From: Trochalopteron elliotii
Lineage: Eukaryota; Chordata; Aves; Passeriformes; Leiothrichidae
Assembly: GCA_024734555.1 (NCBI GenBank)
Contig: JANPWX010000033.1
Location: 5,156,981-5,220,980 of the forward strand
Direction of reading: 5' to 3'
DNA: 64,000 bases
This document shows, piece after piece, positions 1 through 10,945 of this stretch. The notes below the pieces were generated by a model that saw only the letters and a list, made by a program, of their open reading frames with translations, was not told where the DNA came from and ran no database searches. Every line of letters starts with the position of its first letter. Position 1 is the first letter of the stretch. The position numbers and the translations under genes are program-made.

Positions 1-75
1 CCCCGGTCCCGCGGGTGCGGGTGGCCGCGGTGCTCCCGGCCGGTGGTGCCGAAATGCCGAGCGGGGACATGGTGC
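1..75. other. CpG-rich left edge
   Basis: The first 75 bases are very rich in G+C and CpG (GGTCCCGCGGGTGCGGGTGG and onward), and CpG density drops sharply afterwards. This may be the tail of a CpG island that begins left of the window. No splice site or open frame here identifies a gene. Confidence 0.45.
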
Positions 76-144
76 ATCTTGGATAGATCGCCCTGAGCCC
101 CTCCTGTGCCCTTTTGCTGCAGCTGTGAAATTCCATTTAAATTC

Positions 145-150
145 CTCTCT

Positions 151-204
<54 letters not shown>

Positions 205-212
205 GTGTGCGC
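145..212. repeat. (CT)n-(GT)n microsatellite
   Basis: A short CT run (145-154) passes directly into about 23 uninterrupted GT units (154-199), followed by GC-interrupted copies to about 212. The long polycysteine/valine stretch this gives in one reading frame is an artefact. Such arrays usually vary in length between individuals. Confidence 0.95.
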
Positions 213-1953
213 GGGTGTCCCCATTCCCACTCTCCCTGGAAATGCGCAGCTGGGGCAGCACCTTGAGCGCCGCGGTGGGATCCCAGTGGAGGTGCTGAGC
301 TGCCCCAGGGGTCGGCATCCCGAGGGTTCTCTGGCTGGTGGAAGCATCCTGGCTGAGGCTGCAGACCTGCCGGAGGTTCTCACTGACACCAGAGATGTGA
401 GATGCTGTTGGGGTGCATGTTTGTTCCCCACTGCCTTTGAGTGAAGAGTGATGCCATTCCTTAGATGTGTGCAGATTTTGGCTTGTTGAAAGCTCTTGTG
501 GCCCCTGGCCCCTGCCCGCTTTCCCCTTGGCCGGCAGCCTGTGGGGTGCCCATGTTGGCTGCCCTCAGGTGACCTCCCAAAGTGATGGTGTGGAGGAACA
601 AACCCAGCAGTTGAGGTTTTGCATGGGAGAGTGCTCCTAGGGCCCTGTGCCAGCCAAGGGAGGGCATTGCTGGTGGTGCCAGCACCTTCCAAGGGCTCTC
701 CCAGCTCAGCTCCAGCCGCCCCAGCTCCTGGGCATCGCCAGAGCCTCCTTGATGGTGCAGAAATGTTTCCTTGCTGTGTTCTGGGATTTTGTGGAGCGCT
801 CCTACCCCACAGCTGCCTTTCCCAAGGTGGCAGTGTGTGTGCCCCAGGTGGGTGAGCAGCGCCGTGGTGGCTGTGCGGATGTGGGTGCTGTCACCTGTGT
901 GCTGGTGACACAGGGTGGGGGGACCTGTGGAGGGCGAGGCACAGGCTGGCTGTGAGTGGTGCCCGCCGGTGCTGAGACTGCTTCTCCTGGTGACTGTCAC
1001 TGCCTGATGAAAATGGACCTCGAGCTGCAGGGAGGTGGAGTGGAGAAAGATGGGAAGAAGCCAAGTGAGATGGAGAAAAGGACGTGTTCCCCCTGAGTGC
1101 TCTTCCCTCCCTGTTCCCCGTGGGATTGAGGTGTCCCTCGAGGCGTGCCGAGAGTGATGGTGGTGAGGGGGTCAGTGTGGGTCTGTGCACGGGGCTGGGG
1201 GCACCCACACCCTCAGCAGCAGCTCTGCAGCCCAGGCCAGGAGCTGTGTGAAGTTCAAGGCAGGAAGTGAAAAATAAAAAAATAAAAAAAAAAAGAAAAA
1301 CCACCACTGGTAGAAACCACCAGGGAGATTTAGGGAAGCAGCAGTGCTGTGCTGTGGAGCCCAGAAGAAGTGTGTATCCTCGTCTGATGAGGAGCTGCCC
1401 GTGCCAGGGACCGCAGACCCACCTCTCCTCTCCCGGCTCTGTCTCCGCTGCAAGCCCCAGGGAACAATTGCATACAGAGTGCTTCGTTTCAGAGCCGCCA
1501 CAGTCATTTCAGAGACCTTTTAGGCAGGAAAAGTGCTCTGTAGCGTGTAATTTGAAGGCTCTGCTCTGAACCTTCACTGTCGCTCTGCTAAATGATCCTC
1601 TGCTCTTCCAAACCTTTGCTGCCTGGAAACCAGCAGCGGTGACCTGGTTCCTGGCCCCGCTGGGTCCCTGGTCTCTCTTCAGCTCTGTGCTAAGGTGAGA
1701 GGAGTTGCAGGTTGCAAGGAGCAGCCCGGGGTGGTTCTCTGCCTTGCATGGGGCCTCTCAGATGTCAGAGTCCTGGGAGATTTCAGCCAGTCTTAATCAT
1801 CTCTTGCCTCTGCCTGAGCTGCAGAGGTTGTCAGAGCGCACTAAGGATTTTCCAGCCTGGAGGGTCAAGTCCTGTGAGGGCTCTGCAGGAAAATCTAGGG
1901 ACTCCAACTGATTTTCCCCTGAAACGGGGGAGGTGCAGAGTTCTTTTCTGTAG
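213..1953. other. Gene-free stretch, nothing recognised
   Basis: Unique sequence of moderate to high G+C. It holds an A-rich run at 1270-1300 and overlapping open frames on both strands (up to about 180 codons) that match no family I know and lack a convincing exon structure. Confidence 0.55.
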
Positions 1954-2072
1954 CATCCCTCAGGCTTGGCAGCTTACGAAGGGGAAGGATGTTTGTTCTG
2001 CCATCAGAGGAAATGGCACAACTTTGGTTTAATTGATGGACCTGTGCCACAGCCTCACTGGGGGCACCAGAG
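1954..2072 (+). other. Weak candidate exon
   Basis: A pyrimidine-rich acceptor (TTCTTTTCTGTAG, ending 1953) and a near-consensus donor (CAGAG|GTGAGT, after 2072) bound a 119-base segment. One frame is open throughout (39 codons, end phase 2); the other two are closed. The encoded peptide is not recognised. An open stretch this short is expected by chance fairly often, so the support is essentially the two splice-site matches. Confidence 0.15.
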
Positions 2073-3494
2073 GTGAGTCTGGAGATGCTGGACCATCAGT
2101 TAGCCAGGGAGTGTGATACCACCTGGGGTTTCCTTGTCTTCTCTCTCCTGCCTGTCCTTGTTAGCTGCCCTACAACTTTTGTCTGCTGGAGGCACACCTG
2201 CAGGAGCAGCGCGAGCTGTGCATTTCCTCTCGCTGTGAGCGCTGCCTGCCCTGCCAGATGCAGGCAGGGCCCCGAGTTCCTGGCAGCCAGGGCATGCAGG
2301 CAGCCTGGCAGGAAAAGGGTACAGGATGGGGAGAAGGAGAAACATTTGGATATGCAGGGTTTGGCTGTCACCTCTTGGCCTGGTCTGGTACTGTGCCAGG
2401 TTGGCACAGTGCAGGCACCTGTGTGTCTTCTCTTGCCTTGCGCAGCTTCGCTCTGCTTTGGATTCACTCTTGTTTTGGATTTGCTCCTGGTTCCTGCTCA
2501 GGCAGGAGAGTCCCAGTGATGGTGGATTTATGCACGTCACCAAATCAGACACCCAGCCAAGGCAGGAGGCACCAGCTTGAGTCTGTGCTAGCTCTGGGCT
2601 GCATCAGTCCTGCCAGGCACACACCTGGATCTAACCTGCTCTTAAATCCTGGTGGTGCTGGGGACCCCGCCCTGTCCCCAGGCTGTTGCTGCCACCCACT
2701 GATGACGACTGATTGCCACTGATTTCCACTTGGCTTCCGCTGTTCGCATCCTATCCCCCCTAGAAGGTCATGGCAGCAGGGCACAAGGCAGAGGAAAGGC
2801 AGTTTCCCTTTCCCTTCTTCATCTCTCAGAGGGATCCTCCACAGCTACAGCCCTTCCGAAGAGCAGGCAGGATGCAATCCCAGCTGGGGTGGAGCAGGCA
2901 GACCCGTGTATTGTCCTGCCGCCATCCTGTCCCATTCCCTGCTTGAAAACACGCTCAAAATCCACCTGCTTGGAATTGCGTGGATTTGGGATTTCCCCCA
3001 GGACGACTGGTCCAGCTGCTTGAGGCCGGCAGCAGCGAAGCTTTCACCTGGTGTGGAGGAGGAGGAGGTGGGAGGCAGGTGCAGGTGCTGAGGTTCCAAC
3101 GTCACATCCAAGCACAAAGAGCTCGCTCTGAGCAGCGCTCACCACCTGCGCCCACCAGCACCCAGCTGGCAAGAACTACACGTCCCAGCAAGCAGAGGGC
3201 CACCCCCAGCCCTGCAAGATGGAGAGTGGCTTCCTGGGGCTGGCAGTCACCCCCAGTTCCCCTGTGGGAGGTTGGGATTGCTGCGGGAATGCCGCTTCAC
3301 CGCGGGAAGGTGGCAGCTTGGTTTTTGCTTTGGTTGCACGGCCTAGTTTCGAGAGCTGGAATATGCTCAAAGCTGGGCTTTCTGAGTTGCTTTTTTTGGT
3401 TTTGTTTTGTTTTGTTTTAAATGACAGCATTTCCCCTTTAAATTTACATCTCTAGCTGGGGAACACAGAGCCTGGTGAGAGAGGGAGTGTGAGA
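2073..3494. other. Gene-free stretch
   Basis: Unique sequence without a recognisable gene. A small (TTTTG)n-like run lies at 3391-3418. The segment just left of it is G+C-rich and carries only short, overlapping open frames. Confidence 0.55.
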
Positions 3495-3630
3495 CTTTTA
3501 TAAAAAGAACGAGTCGGGTTTTATTATCCCTTTGAGACGAGCAGGGAAAATCTATACTGAAGGCATGAAATAGCAATAAAAATGGACTTTTTGCCAAAGC
3601 AAAATTAATTGAGTGAATCTCAGTCCTCAA
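3495..3630. promoter_or_regulatory. A+T-rich block, possible conserved non-coding element
   Basis: Complex, non-repetitive A+T-rich sequence set in G+C-rich DNA, with a TTATAAAAAG stretch near 3498 and AAAATTAATTGAG near 3601. The texture resembles vertebrate conserved non-coding elements. Conservation has not been tested and there is no reading frame of interest. Confidence 0.25.
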
Positions 3631-5779
3631 GCCTGAGCTCTGAGAGGCTTATGAGTTGGATATGAACCACTCTGCCCCCTTCCAGGCTCTCATCCCCCAA
3701 GGAGGAGAGGCAAATCCTCCCTCTGGTCCTCGGTGTGCGATGTGATCAGCGCCTGGGAGCAAAGGACACGTGCTTGGGATAGAGCGAGGGTGAGGATGGC
3801 TCCAGCCCTGGCGGTCCCTGGAGCAAGGACCTTCTCCAGGTCCTTTGGCTTGGGGATGCTGGCGGTCATTCAGAGGTCATCGCTCCAGCGTTTCCATCAC
3901 TGTGAGTCATGGCATCCCATCTGGACTGTGGATTTGGGCAGTTCAACGGGAAAGAAGAGGAAGACTGGACACAGGCTCCTTGAACCCACTGCAGAAGCCT
4001 AGAGAGGATCCTGCTGTCTTACCCTGGCCTGGGCTTGCTCTTATTGATCATTTTCTTCCCCCATCTCTGCATCCTGCTCCTGCCACACTCTGGGATCTGG
4101 CTCTCCAAGGTGCTTTCTGGGCAAATCCTCTGCAGAAAAGGAGACCCCCCTCCTGGGTTTTGTTCTTCTCGACGTCACATGCGGTGGCACTGGCTCCGTT
4201 TTCCCTGTTTTTGGGGGGAGGGTGGCGGGAGGAGCCGCTGGACAGAGCAGCAGAGGAAAGGCGGATTCTTTTCAGCAGATGGTGCAAAGAGGATGAAGCT
4301 GTGTAAACCTCCTGAGTCCACTGGAGAGACGGAGATTAAATAGTGAGAGGGCCGAGAGGCAGCTCCAGGCGGGAGAAGGAAGGAGAAAAAAGGAAAATGG
4401 GGGTGGAAATGGGATTGGAGAGTGGAGCTGGGGAGAGGAGTGTTGGTTTGAACCGACATCCCTCTCCCACTTGATGTCTCCCCTCCAATTCAGAGGGCCT
4501 AGATTCAGTGCCATAAAAATATAGCCCTTTTCAATCCCTTATCTTGCAGGAGCAGAAACAATTGGCCTGCAAAGAAGGAGAAAACAATCTGTTTGACTGA
4601 CAAACAAAACCACATTTCTGCACAAAAGGAGGAGGAGGAAGAGGCAGCTGTCTGGCTGCTGCTTCGGCTTTTTTCCTTTCCCCTCCCTCTCCTGTCCCCT
4701 CGCTGACGGTGTCAGAGCAGAGCCTCTACCCTTGCCAGCAAAACACCCGCCGTTCTGACTGGCTGGGTTCAATGTCAGGCTCCTGCAGCAAATGTCATTG
4801 TCCTCCCTGCTGTCCCCAGCCACGGTGGAGATCCACCAGCCCTGCTGTGATGCCCTCCTGGGTATAGTGCAGGCAAAGGTGGCACCCCGAGATCACAGGG
4901 GCAGAGCCCAGCTGTTGGGAGAGGAGCTTGCTGGGTGCCAGAGACAGAAAGTGATGCTCAAGAGAGGGACCAGGGCCAGCAGCTCATGGCAGCTGAGCTG
5001 GGGACAGAGGGGACACAGGAGATCTGTTGTTGGGGGACCGTAGGAAGTTCAGCCAGGTTGTGGGTGATGCTGATATCACAGCATCCATGGAGTACCCAAG
5101 TGCTGTAACTGGAGGTGCTGCTGGAGCCTTGTCCTTTTTCAGAGCCAGTCCTGTGCCTCAGTTTCTCTGTCTGCAAGGTTAGCAAGGTAACAAGCAGGTG
5201 CTGTAGGAGAGCTGGGGCATAGAGCTGCCCTGTGCACCTAAAGTCATTATCCCAACAAATTGTTATCCCTAAAAATTCATTACAGCAACCACTGCACCAG
5301 CCAAATTGGTGCTGGGGGGAATCCATCAGACAGGCAGGAGCAGAGCCCATGGGAATCTCCATTCTCCATATCTCCGGAACAAACTCGTCACTTGGAGGAT
5401 TTTTTGAAAAAGAAACTGATTTTCCCCATGCGATTCCCTGACCAGGAGCAGGAGCAGTTTCCTGCCTGGAACAGTTTTCCGAGGGGACTCTGCTCTATGG
5501 GGACATGTGAAGCAAACACCCACGCTCTGAAAACAGCCAAATGCAATAAATACCAGTGCCTGAACCTGGAAAAGCAGAGGCTGGAACAGGGCAATCTCTG
5601 CAGGGGCTGGTAATGCTGCCACAGAGGGAATCAACAGTAAATAAAGGGGCACAAGAAGCAAACACTGAAGCCCCCAGGACACTCGTTTGATGCAGTTGCT
5701 GGTGACCTACTAGAACCCACTGGAAAGATGATCCTCCACTGGTGGGTGGTTCACTTTTTCCTTTTTCTGTTTTTTGCAG
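3631..5779. other. Gene-free stretch with one acceptor-like site
   Basis: Mostly unique sequence. At 4529-4549 a pyrimidine-rich stretch ends in TATCTTGCAG, followed by a 16-codon open frame to TGA at 4598-4600. This could be read as a tiny terminal exon, but no protein is recognised and chance is the simpler explanation. Confidence 0.5.
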
Positions 5780-5837
5780 AGCTGTTTCACTCTGCAGCCA
5801 AGTAGCAAAATAGCATGTAAGAAATCAGAGATTCCAG
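5780..5837 (+). other. Candidate 58-base internal exon
   Basis: The segment is bounded by a strong acceptor (CTTTTTCCTTTTTCTGTTTTTTGCAG, shown here only as a description of positions 5754-5779: nearly all pyrimidines, then GCAG) and an almost perfect donor, CCAG|GTGAGTTAA, after 5837. Only the frame starting at 5780 is open: it reads SCFTLQPSSKIACKKSEIP and ends in phase 1; the other two frames stop inside. The peptide belongs to no family I know. The segment could be a small coding exon, an exon of a long non-coding RNA, or a chance pair of good splice sites. It is the best two-sided exon signal in the window. Confidence 0.3.
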
Positions 5838-7484
5838 GTGAGTTAATAACAAATAATGAGTCTCTCAGTTCCTGAGTGGTTCTCTGGTTGCCGCAGTCCA
5901 GGCATATAACAACCAGGCTTTCCTGAGCATCCTCAGCCAGGCTTGTTGAAATACTGCTGCAGATTGATAGAAACATCCTGAATTCAAGGGAATTTAAGGG
6001 ATCCAGCCTCTACATTCTTAGATTGCCAGAACAGAAGCTTTGGAGAATATTTCATCTGAAACATTGAAAGCATTGGAAAAATTTGATTTATTTTTAATTC
6101 CTGCACCTAAAATGCAGAATTTTCTGCATTTTTCTTTTGTCTTTCATTTCAAAGGAGGAGAGGAACTATCCCTGCACGTGTCAAACTGCAGGAAAGAGAA
6201 GATACGAAAGATGACTGGACTACTTTTTACAACTTTTGCTCTTGACTTTCCTCTCCAGAAGGGGAAGATGCAGTGTCAGCCTGTCTTGTGATCAGGCTGT
6301 ATCCTTTTGTTACCCTGATACATGTCAGCTGACCAGGCTGGGATGTGAAAAAACTCCATCTCTACCAGACCTTTGCTGCTCTTCCTCACTCAGTATTGGG
6401 GCAGGGAAGGGCTCAGCATCTCCTCACCTGAGCAGTGCTTGCAGACTTTGCCTGCCCCCACAAGGTCCCCATCTCCTCCATGCCCTGCTGTGGTCCCCCA
6501 AGGTCCTCCAAAACCCCTTCTCCTTTTCCTGCTCCTGCCCTCCAAATTCTCCCTGCCTTCTCCCTTCAGATCCTTCCTCCCAGCTGGACTCTACAGACAG
6601 TGGTGAGGTTTTGGCCTCCATGCTCATTGCTGGTAGGTGAGATGCAAAGCTTGTGCTGTGATAAAGTAAATCTAACAAAAAGGCAGATTTTGGCTCCTGG
6701 GCAAGAAAGACCATTCAGGTTTTGGCAGATTCCTGCTTCTCTGGTTCCGTGTGCTCTGATCATGGCCATGGGAGTAGCTCTCAGTGTGAGGCCAGAGTTT
6801 GGCTCAGCCCAGCACTTGAAGGGAGGTGGCAGAAGCAGAGTGAATTCTGCTGGAGCCCCATCTCTTAGCTTCAGACCCTGGGGATACCTGGATACTCACA
6901 GTCCCTGGCTGAGGGGCTGATATTTCCCATGGCAGAGCCAGTATTTGGTGATGCATCATCTGCCTGTGTTTGATCCAGACCTACCTGAACACCTCTCCTT
7001 TCCCTGGGCATCTCCCACCCTTTCCACCAGCCACAATCACACAGGAGCTCGTCCTTGGTGTTCCTCTGTGCTTGTGCCTCTTGGGATTTGGCCAGCATGT
7101 GTCAGGGCTTCTCTTCCTCTCCAGCTGCTCTCCGCTCGGCTGCGTCACCCGGAGCATCCCTTCCTCCTGCCCAGGGCTGCTTTGAACATCCTGTTTCCCA
7201 AGTTATTTCACCCTGATTTTACCAGGTCATGGGCATGTTGGCTGTGGTGGCACAGCCTCTTTGATTAGGTGTATCTCCAAGCATGACTTCCATCTGTCCA
7301 TCAGTCTCTCTCGCTAATTCCTGCAGCATTTACAGCCAGGCAGGGGCCCTGGTCATTTGAAATAGTCACTGGTGGTGGCAGGACTGTGCTAAATGATCTA
7401 TTCCACACGTTTCACCTCTTTTCTGTTTGCAAATTGTTGGTGATTTTTTTTTTTTTGTAGTTGCATTAAGTATTCTGAGTGACT
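5838..7484. other. Gene-free stretch
   Basis: Unique sequence. A T-rich run lies at 7445-7457. A second, weaker exon-like pair (acceptor TTCTCCCTTCAG ending 6569, donor GGTAG|GTGAGA after about 6637) lies inside a 161-codon open frame at 6435-6920 whose product is not recognised. Confidence 0.5.
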
Positions 7485-7990
7485 GCGATTTCCCCCATCG
7501 TATTCATTATTCAAAATTGTTCTCCAGATAATTTCTGCAAATAATTCGCGGTCTTTGCTCTTTTGTGAATACTCGGTCTCAAGAATGAGAGTTGTTTTAA
7601 TTGGGATCTCACATCACATGATGGGTTTTGGCTTCCCGATTGGACAGGCTTAATTTTTAGACTTGAGGTTTGGGAAGGGAAACTGTTGCAATTAAGAATT
7701 TGAAATTCACTTTCTTCCAATATCTTTCGTTGGTGCTTAAAATTAACAGAAATTAACAGTCTGTCTCACTTTTTTTTTTTTCTTCCCCTTCCTGGCCAAA
7801 AATCCCTGCCGGTAACTTGTTGGCAAGAAACACTTGGAGAATATAAACAAAAAGGTGGCACCAAAACAGCTAAATTTAACATATCTAAAAACTGGAGTGA
7901 TGATTCACGGTGGTTTGTTGTGTATTATTCACCTCACTCTGGTAAAAATAATGATCAAAATAATTTAGAAACAAAAAGTCACATAGCAAG
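7485..7990. promoter_or_regulatory. A+T-rich block, possible conserved non-coding element
   Basis: About 500 bases of A+T-rich but non-repetitive sequence with several homeodomain-type cores (ATTCATTATTC near 7501, CAAATAATTCG near 7538, TTTTAATTGGG near 7594, AAATAATTTAG near 7957). One T run sits at 7770-7781. It lies between G+C-rich segments. Regulatory function is inferred from composition only. Confidence 0.3.
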
Positions 7991-8500
7991 GGGACATTTA
8001 TAGCACTTGGTTTCATAAAATCTTCCATCAGCTGCTCTCTGTGTGCCTGAGAAACATCCTGTGGGCTGGCTGGTGTGTTGTACCCTGGCCCTCAGTGCTC
8101 CAGCCCCATGCTGAGGATGCTGCCAGCTCGGTGGAGGTGGAGAAAAGGAGGATTCAACCATCCTGGCATCCCACACTGCCTTGATCTGCACCCTCAGCAG
8201 GCAAAACTCCAGTTGCCTCGCACAGAGCTCGACTCCAGGCAGAGGGTGACCATAAGTGACTTGCCCAAGGTCACACTTGAGCTCCGTGGTTCAGCTGGAA
8301 ATAGCTCCAAGGTCTCCTGATCCCCCCTGCAGCCCCCTCGCTTGCCAGGCGAGACAGAAAGGTGCAGAGTTCACGTGTCTTCTCTAACCGACAGCCTGGT
8401 TCCTGCCACCTCACCTAAAACCTCAAACCTCCTTGGCTCTGTTTTCTGCCCTCCCTGCCATGAGGCTGAGTCAATAGAGCCCCCCCAGCCCCCCTGAACA
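7991..8500. other. Gene-free stretch
   Basis: Unique G+C-richer sequence with short overlapping open frames on both strands. Nothing recognised. Confidence 0.55.
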
Positions 8501-8870
8501 GCCCGGGCTCCCGTGGCATATTTATGCCTCCGGAGTGGAGCGTTGTGCCGGCGTTCCCATTCGTGCAGCACCCGCACAGCCCGCCTGCTGGCTTCCACCA
8601 GCTGCTGCTGCCGATTTCCCTTAAAAATAAAACCCCTCTAAAGGTACAGCAGGGACACCTTAAATGCAGAGCCGTGGCGTGCAGTTAATCATATCCTCTT
8701 AACGGGTTTATTCGCTCATTAAATATTTAAGACTCGTTTCTCTTTATCAATAGTGTGGAGGCGTGCAGGCCCCGGTGCAAAGATTTATGCACACAATAGG
8801 ATCGGTGCATTTAGATTTGTTTGAAGGGATCTGAGAGCCATTTAAAACCCGACCGAGGGGGACGGTTGCT
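8501..8870. promoter_or_regulatory. Regulatory-looking block with inverted repeat
   Basis: It starts with a perfect inverted repeat, GGCATA-TT-TATGCC (8515-8528). Complex A+T-rich sequence follows, with CTTAAAAATAAAACC near 8620, CAGTTAATCATATCC near 8681 and TTAAATATTTAAGAC near 8718. The block ends with a short CTG run (about 8868-8880). The motifs resemble MEF2- and homeodomain-type sites. Conservation is untested. Confidence 0.3.
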
Positions 8871-10129
8871 GCTGCTGCTGTTTTCCTCCAGTGAGATTTC
8901 TGCCTTTTCTGCCTCCTGGCTGTGGTTGGGAGGTGGCAGGAGGTGAGGTTGGGGAGCACAGACTGATGGCTGCCTCTGGTACCTTCATAGTTCCTTTTGA
9001 AATAGCTGTGCCCCCTTTTTGAGGGATGCTGAGATCTTGGAGGGGCATGTTTGGCTTGACTGTCTGGTAGTGATGAGGATGGTCCATGGAAAATGTGGTG
9101 TGTGGAGGCAGGACCCAGTGTTGGGAGTTTGTCTGTGGAAGTGGTGTTTTGATCCCTGCTTCCCACTGCTGTCTGTGGGAAGAGCTTTGCCGTTGTGGCT
9201 GAGATGTGAATTCAGTGAATTCCAGCTCGTCTGGCGCCGTTTGGGAGCCGTCATGCAGGTGCAACATCTGTTGTTCTTCTGTTACTACCTGGGCTCTGCT
9301 CTTCACACGTGTAAGAGCAGTGGTGGCCTTTTTGGTTCATAGGATGGGGAGGGACGAAACCCATGCCATCATCCTGCCCTATCCTCCTCATCATCTGCCC
9401 CTCTGCCCACCACAGCTCGCCAGCCCAGACCTGCATCCAGAGCATCTTCATCCAGTACCCAGCATTTCCCACCTTCCTCATGCCTGGTCCCTACGTGGGG
9501 CTTTGTGGCTTCCAGCTGCTGCCAGATGTGTCACTCATCCTGGGTGCAGGGAAGCAGCTCCTCCCACTGATGTGTGTACACCTGTTCCCTGAGCTCTGAG
9601 GGCCCTGGGTGGGGGTGTGCGGTGTGGGACATGGACAGAGGCCTGAGTGCCCAGTGCAGTTGCACAGTGTGACCTGTTCTGCCATTTCATGGGGAGCATT
9701 GCTGGAACTTGCAGGGACAGCAGGTCCCGGCATGCAGGACTCAATCTTCATCTCAGCAGCCTCTGCTTAGATGAGGAGGGAACATCTCATGCCAAGACCT
9801 GTCCTCCCCAGGCTGCAGCTCAGAGTCAGAGATGGCAGCAGCTGACGCCCATTTTTTTTCACCCCCTGTGGCATTCTGGCAGGTTCTTCCTGCAGCTTTG
9901 CATGCAGCCAGACATGCCTGTTCCAAAATCTCCTCTCCAGGAGGTGCTGGGGGTGGATAGGAAGGGTGAGTAGCTGCAGTGGCAATGGGCAGAGCTGGCA
10001 GCTGCCTCCTGAGGGTGTGAGAAATACCCCGGCTGGATTATTGACAGACAGCCCAGAGCATGGGAAGTGCGTGCGTGCGTCAGATATTTACCCAAACCTC
10101 TCCTGCTTTGCAACGTGCCCACAAAAAAA
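8871..10129. other. Gene-free stretch
   Basis: Unique G+C-moderate sequence. Open frames of up to about 150 codons occur on both strands at the same place (8750-9350), which argues against coding. No known protein. Confidence 0.55.
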
Positions 10130-10270
10130 AGGATCTGACAGCAATAAAACTGTCGGGCGGCTGCTGCTGCTTTTTTTTAAAGTTCTATGATAGCTTCTCC
10201 CCCCGCCTTTTTTTAATAGCTAATGCATCTGTCACTACTTTCCTAATGAGCTTTCCGAAAAGGGCCTTGG
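10130..10270. promoter_or_regulatory. Possible conserved non-coding element
   Basis: Complex A+T-rich sequence with T-rich runs and homeodomain-type cores (TTTTAATAGCTAATGCATC near 10213, CCTAATGAGC near 10242). It is embedded in G+C-rich sequence and lacks an open frame of interest. Confidence 0.25.
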
Positions 10271-10589
10271 GGACCTCTACCTATCCATGTGGGCTTGGAT
10301 CAGAGCATACTCAGGGGAGGCAGAGAGAATTCAGCTCCCTGTTTCACCCTCATCCCCTCCCCAAACTCCTCTCTGAGGGCAGGTTGTCCAGAGGGAGGGG
10401 AAGGCAGCAATATCTCAGCACTCGGCGAGCTGGCGTGCACCCCCTGCAATCACAGCCAATAATGACAAAAAGACGGGGCTGCTGCCAGAGATAGAGAGCT
10501 GAGCTCCAAGCGTTACAGCAATGTCACAGCCTTGGGACTGCTGCTGGCTGCTACTGGAAAGAAATTTCCTCACAACAGGCAGAGTTATA

Positions 10590-10945
10590 GGAAGGAGCCA
10601 TTGATTGCATTAAAAAACACCCTCCCCACCTCTTTTTTTTGGCATGGATTTTCAACCTTTTTTTTTTTTTTTTGCTTTCCTCTCCCCCCCTCCCTTTCTC
10701 TCTCCATTTGCCATTGAAGTTGCGTTCAATAAAACCCATCGCCCGAGAGCGTCTGTTCGCATGTTCTCAGCAGTACAATGGGCAGAGGACTGCAGTGTGC
10801 AGAGCCCCAGCCAGCCTCTGCAGACAATGAGGGGCTGGCAGCGGGGCAGGGGGGGGCTTCTAGTTTATTTTATTTCATTTTTCCCCCACCTGCCAGCCCC
10901 CAATGCTAATTGTAATCACAAAAGGCAAATGGGAAGGGACTGAGG
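10590..10945. promoter_or_regulatory. Possible conserved non-coding element with POU octamer
   Basis: Contains CCATTGATTGCATTAAAAAA near 10597, a 16-base T run (10658-10673), TGCGTTCAATAAAACCC near 10722 and a perfect POU octamer ATGCTAAT at 10903-10910. The mix of TA-rich cores and complex flanks resembles a vertebrate enhancer. This is inference; no alignment was possible. Confidence 0.3.
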
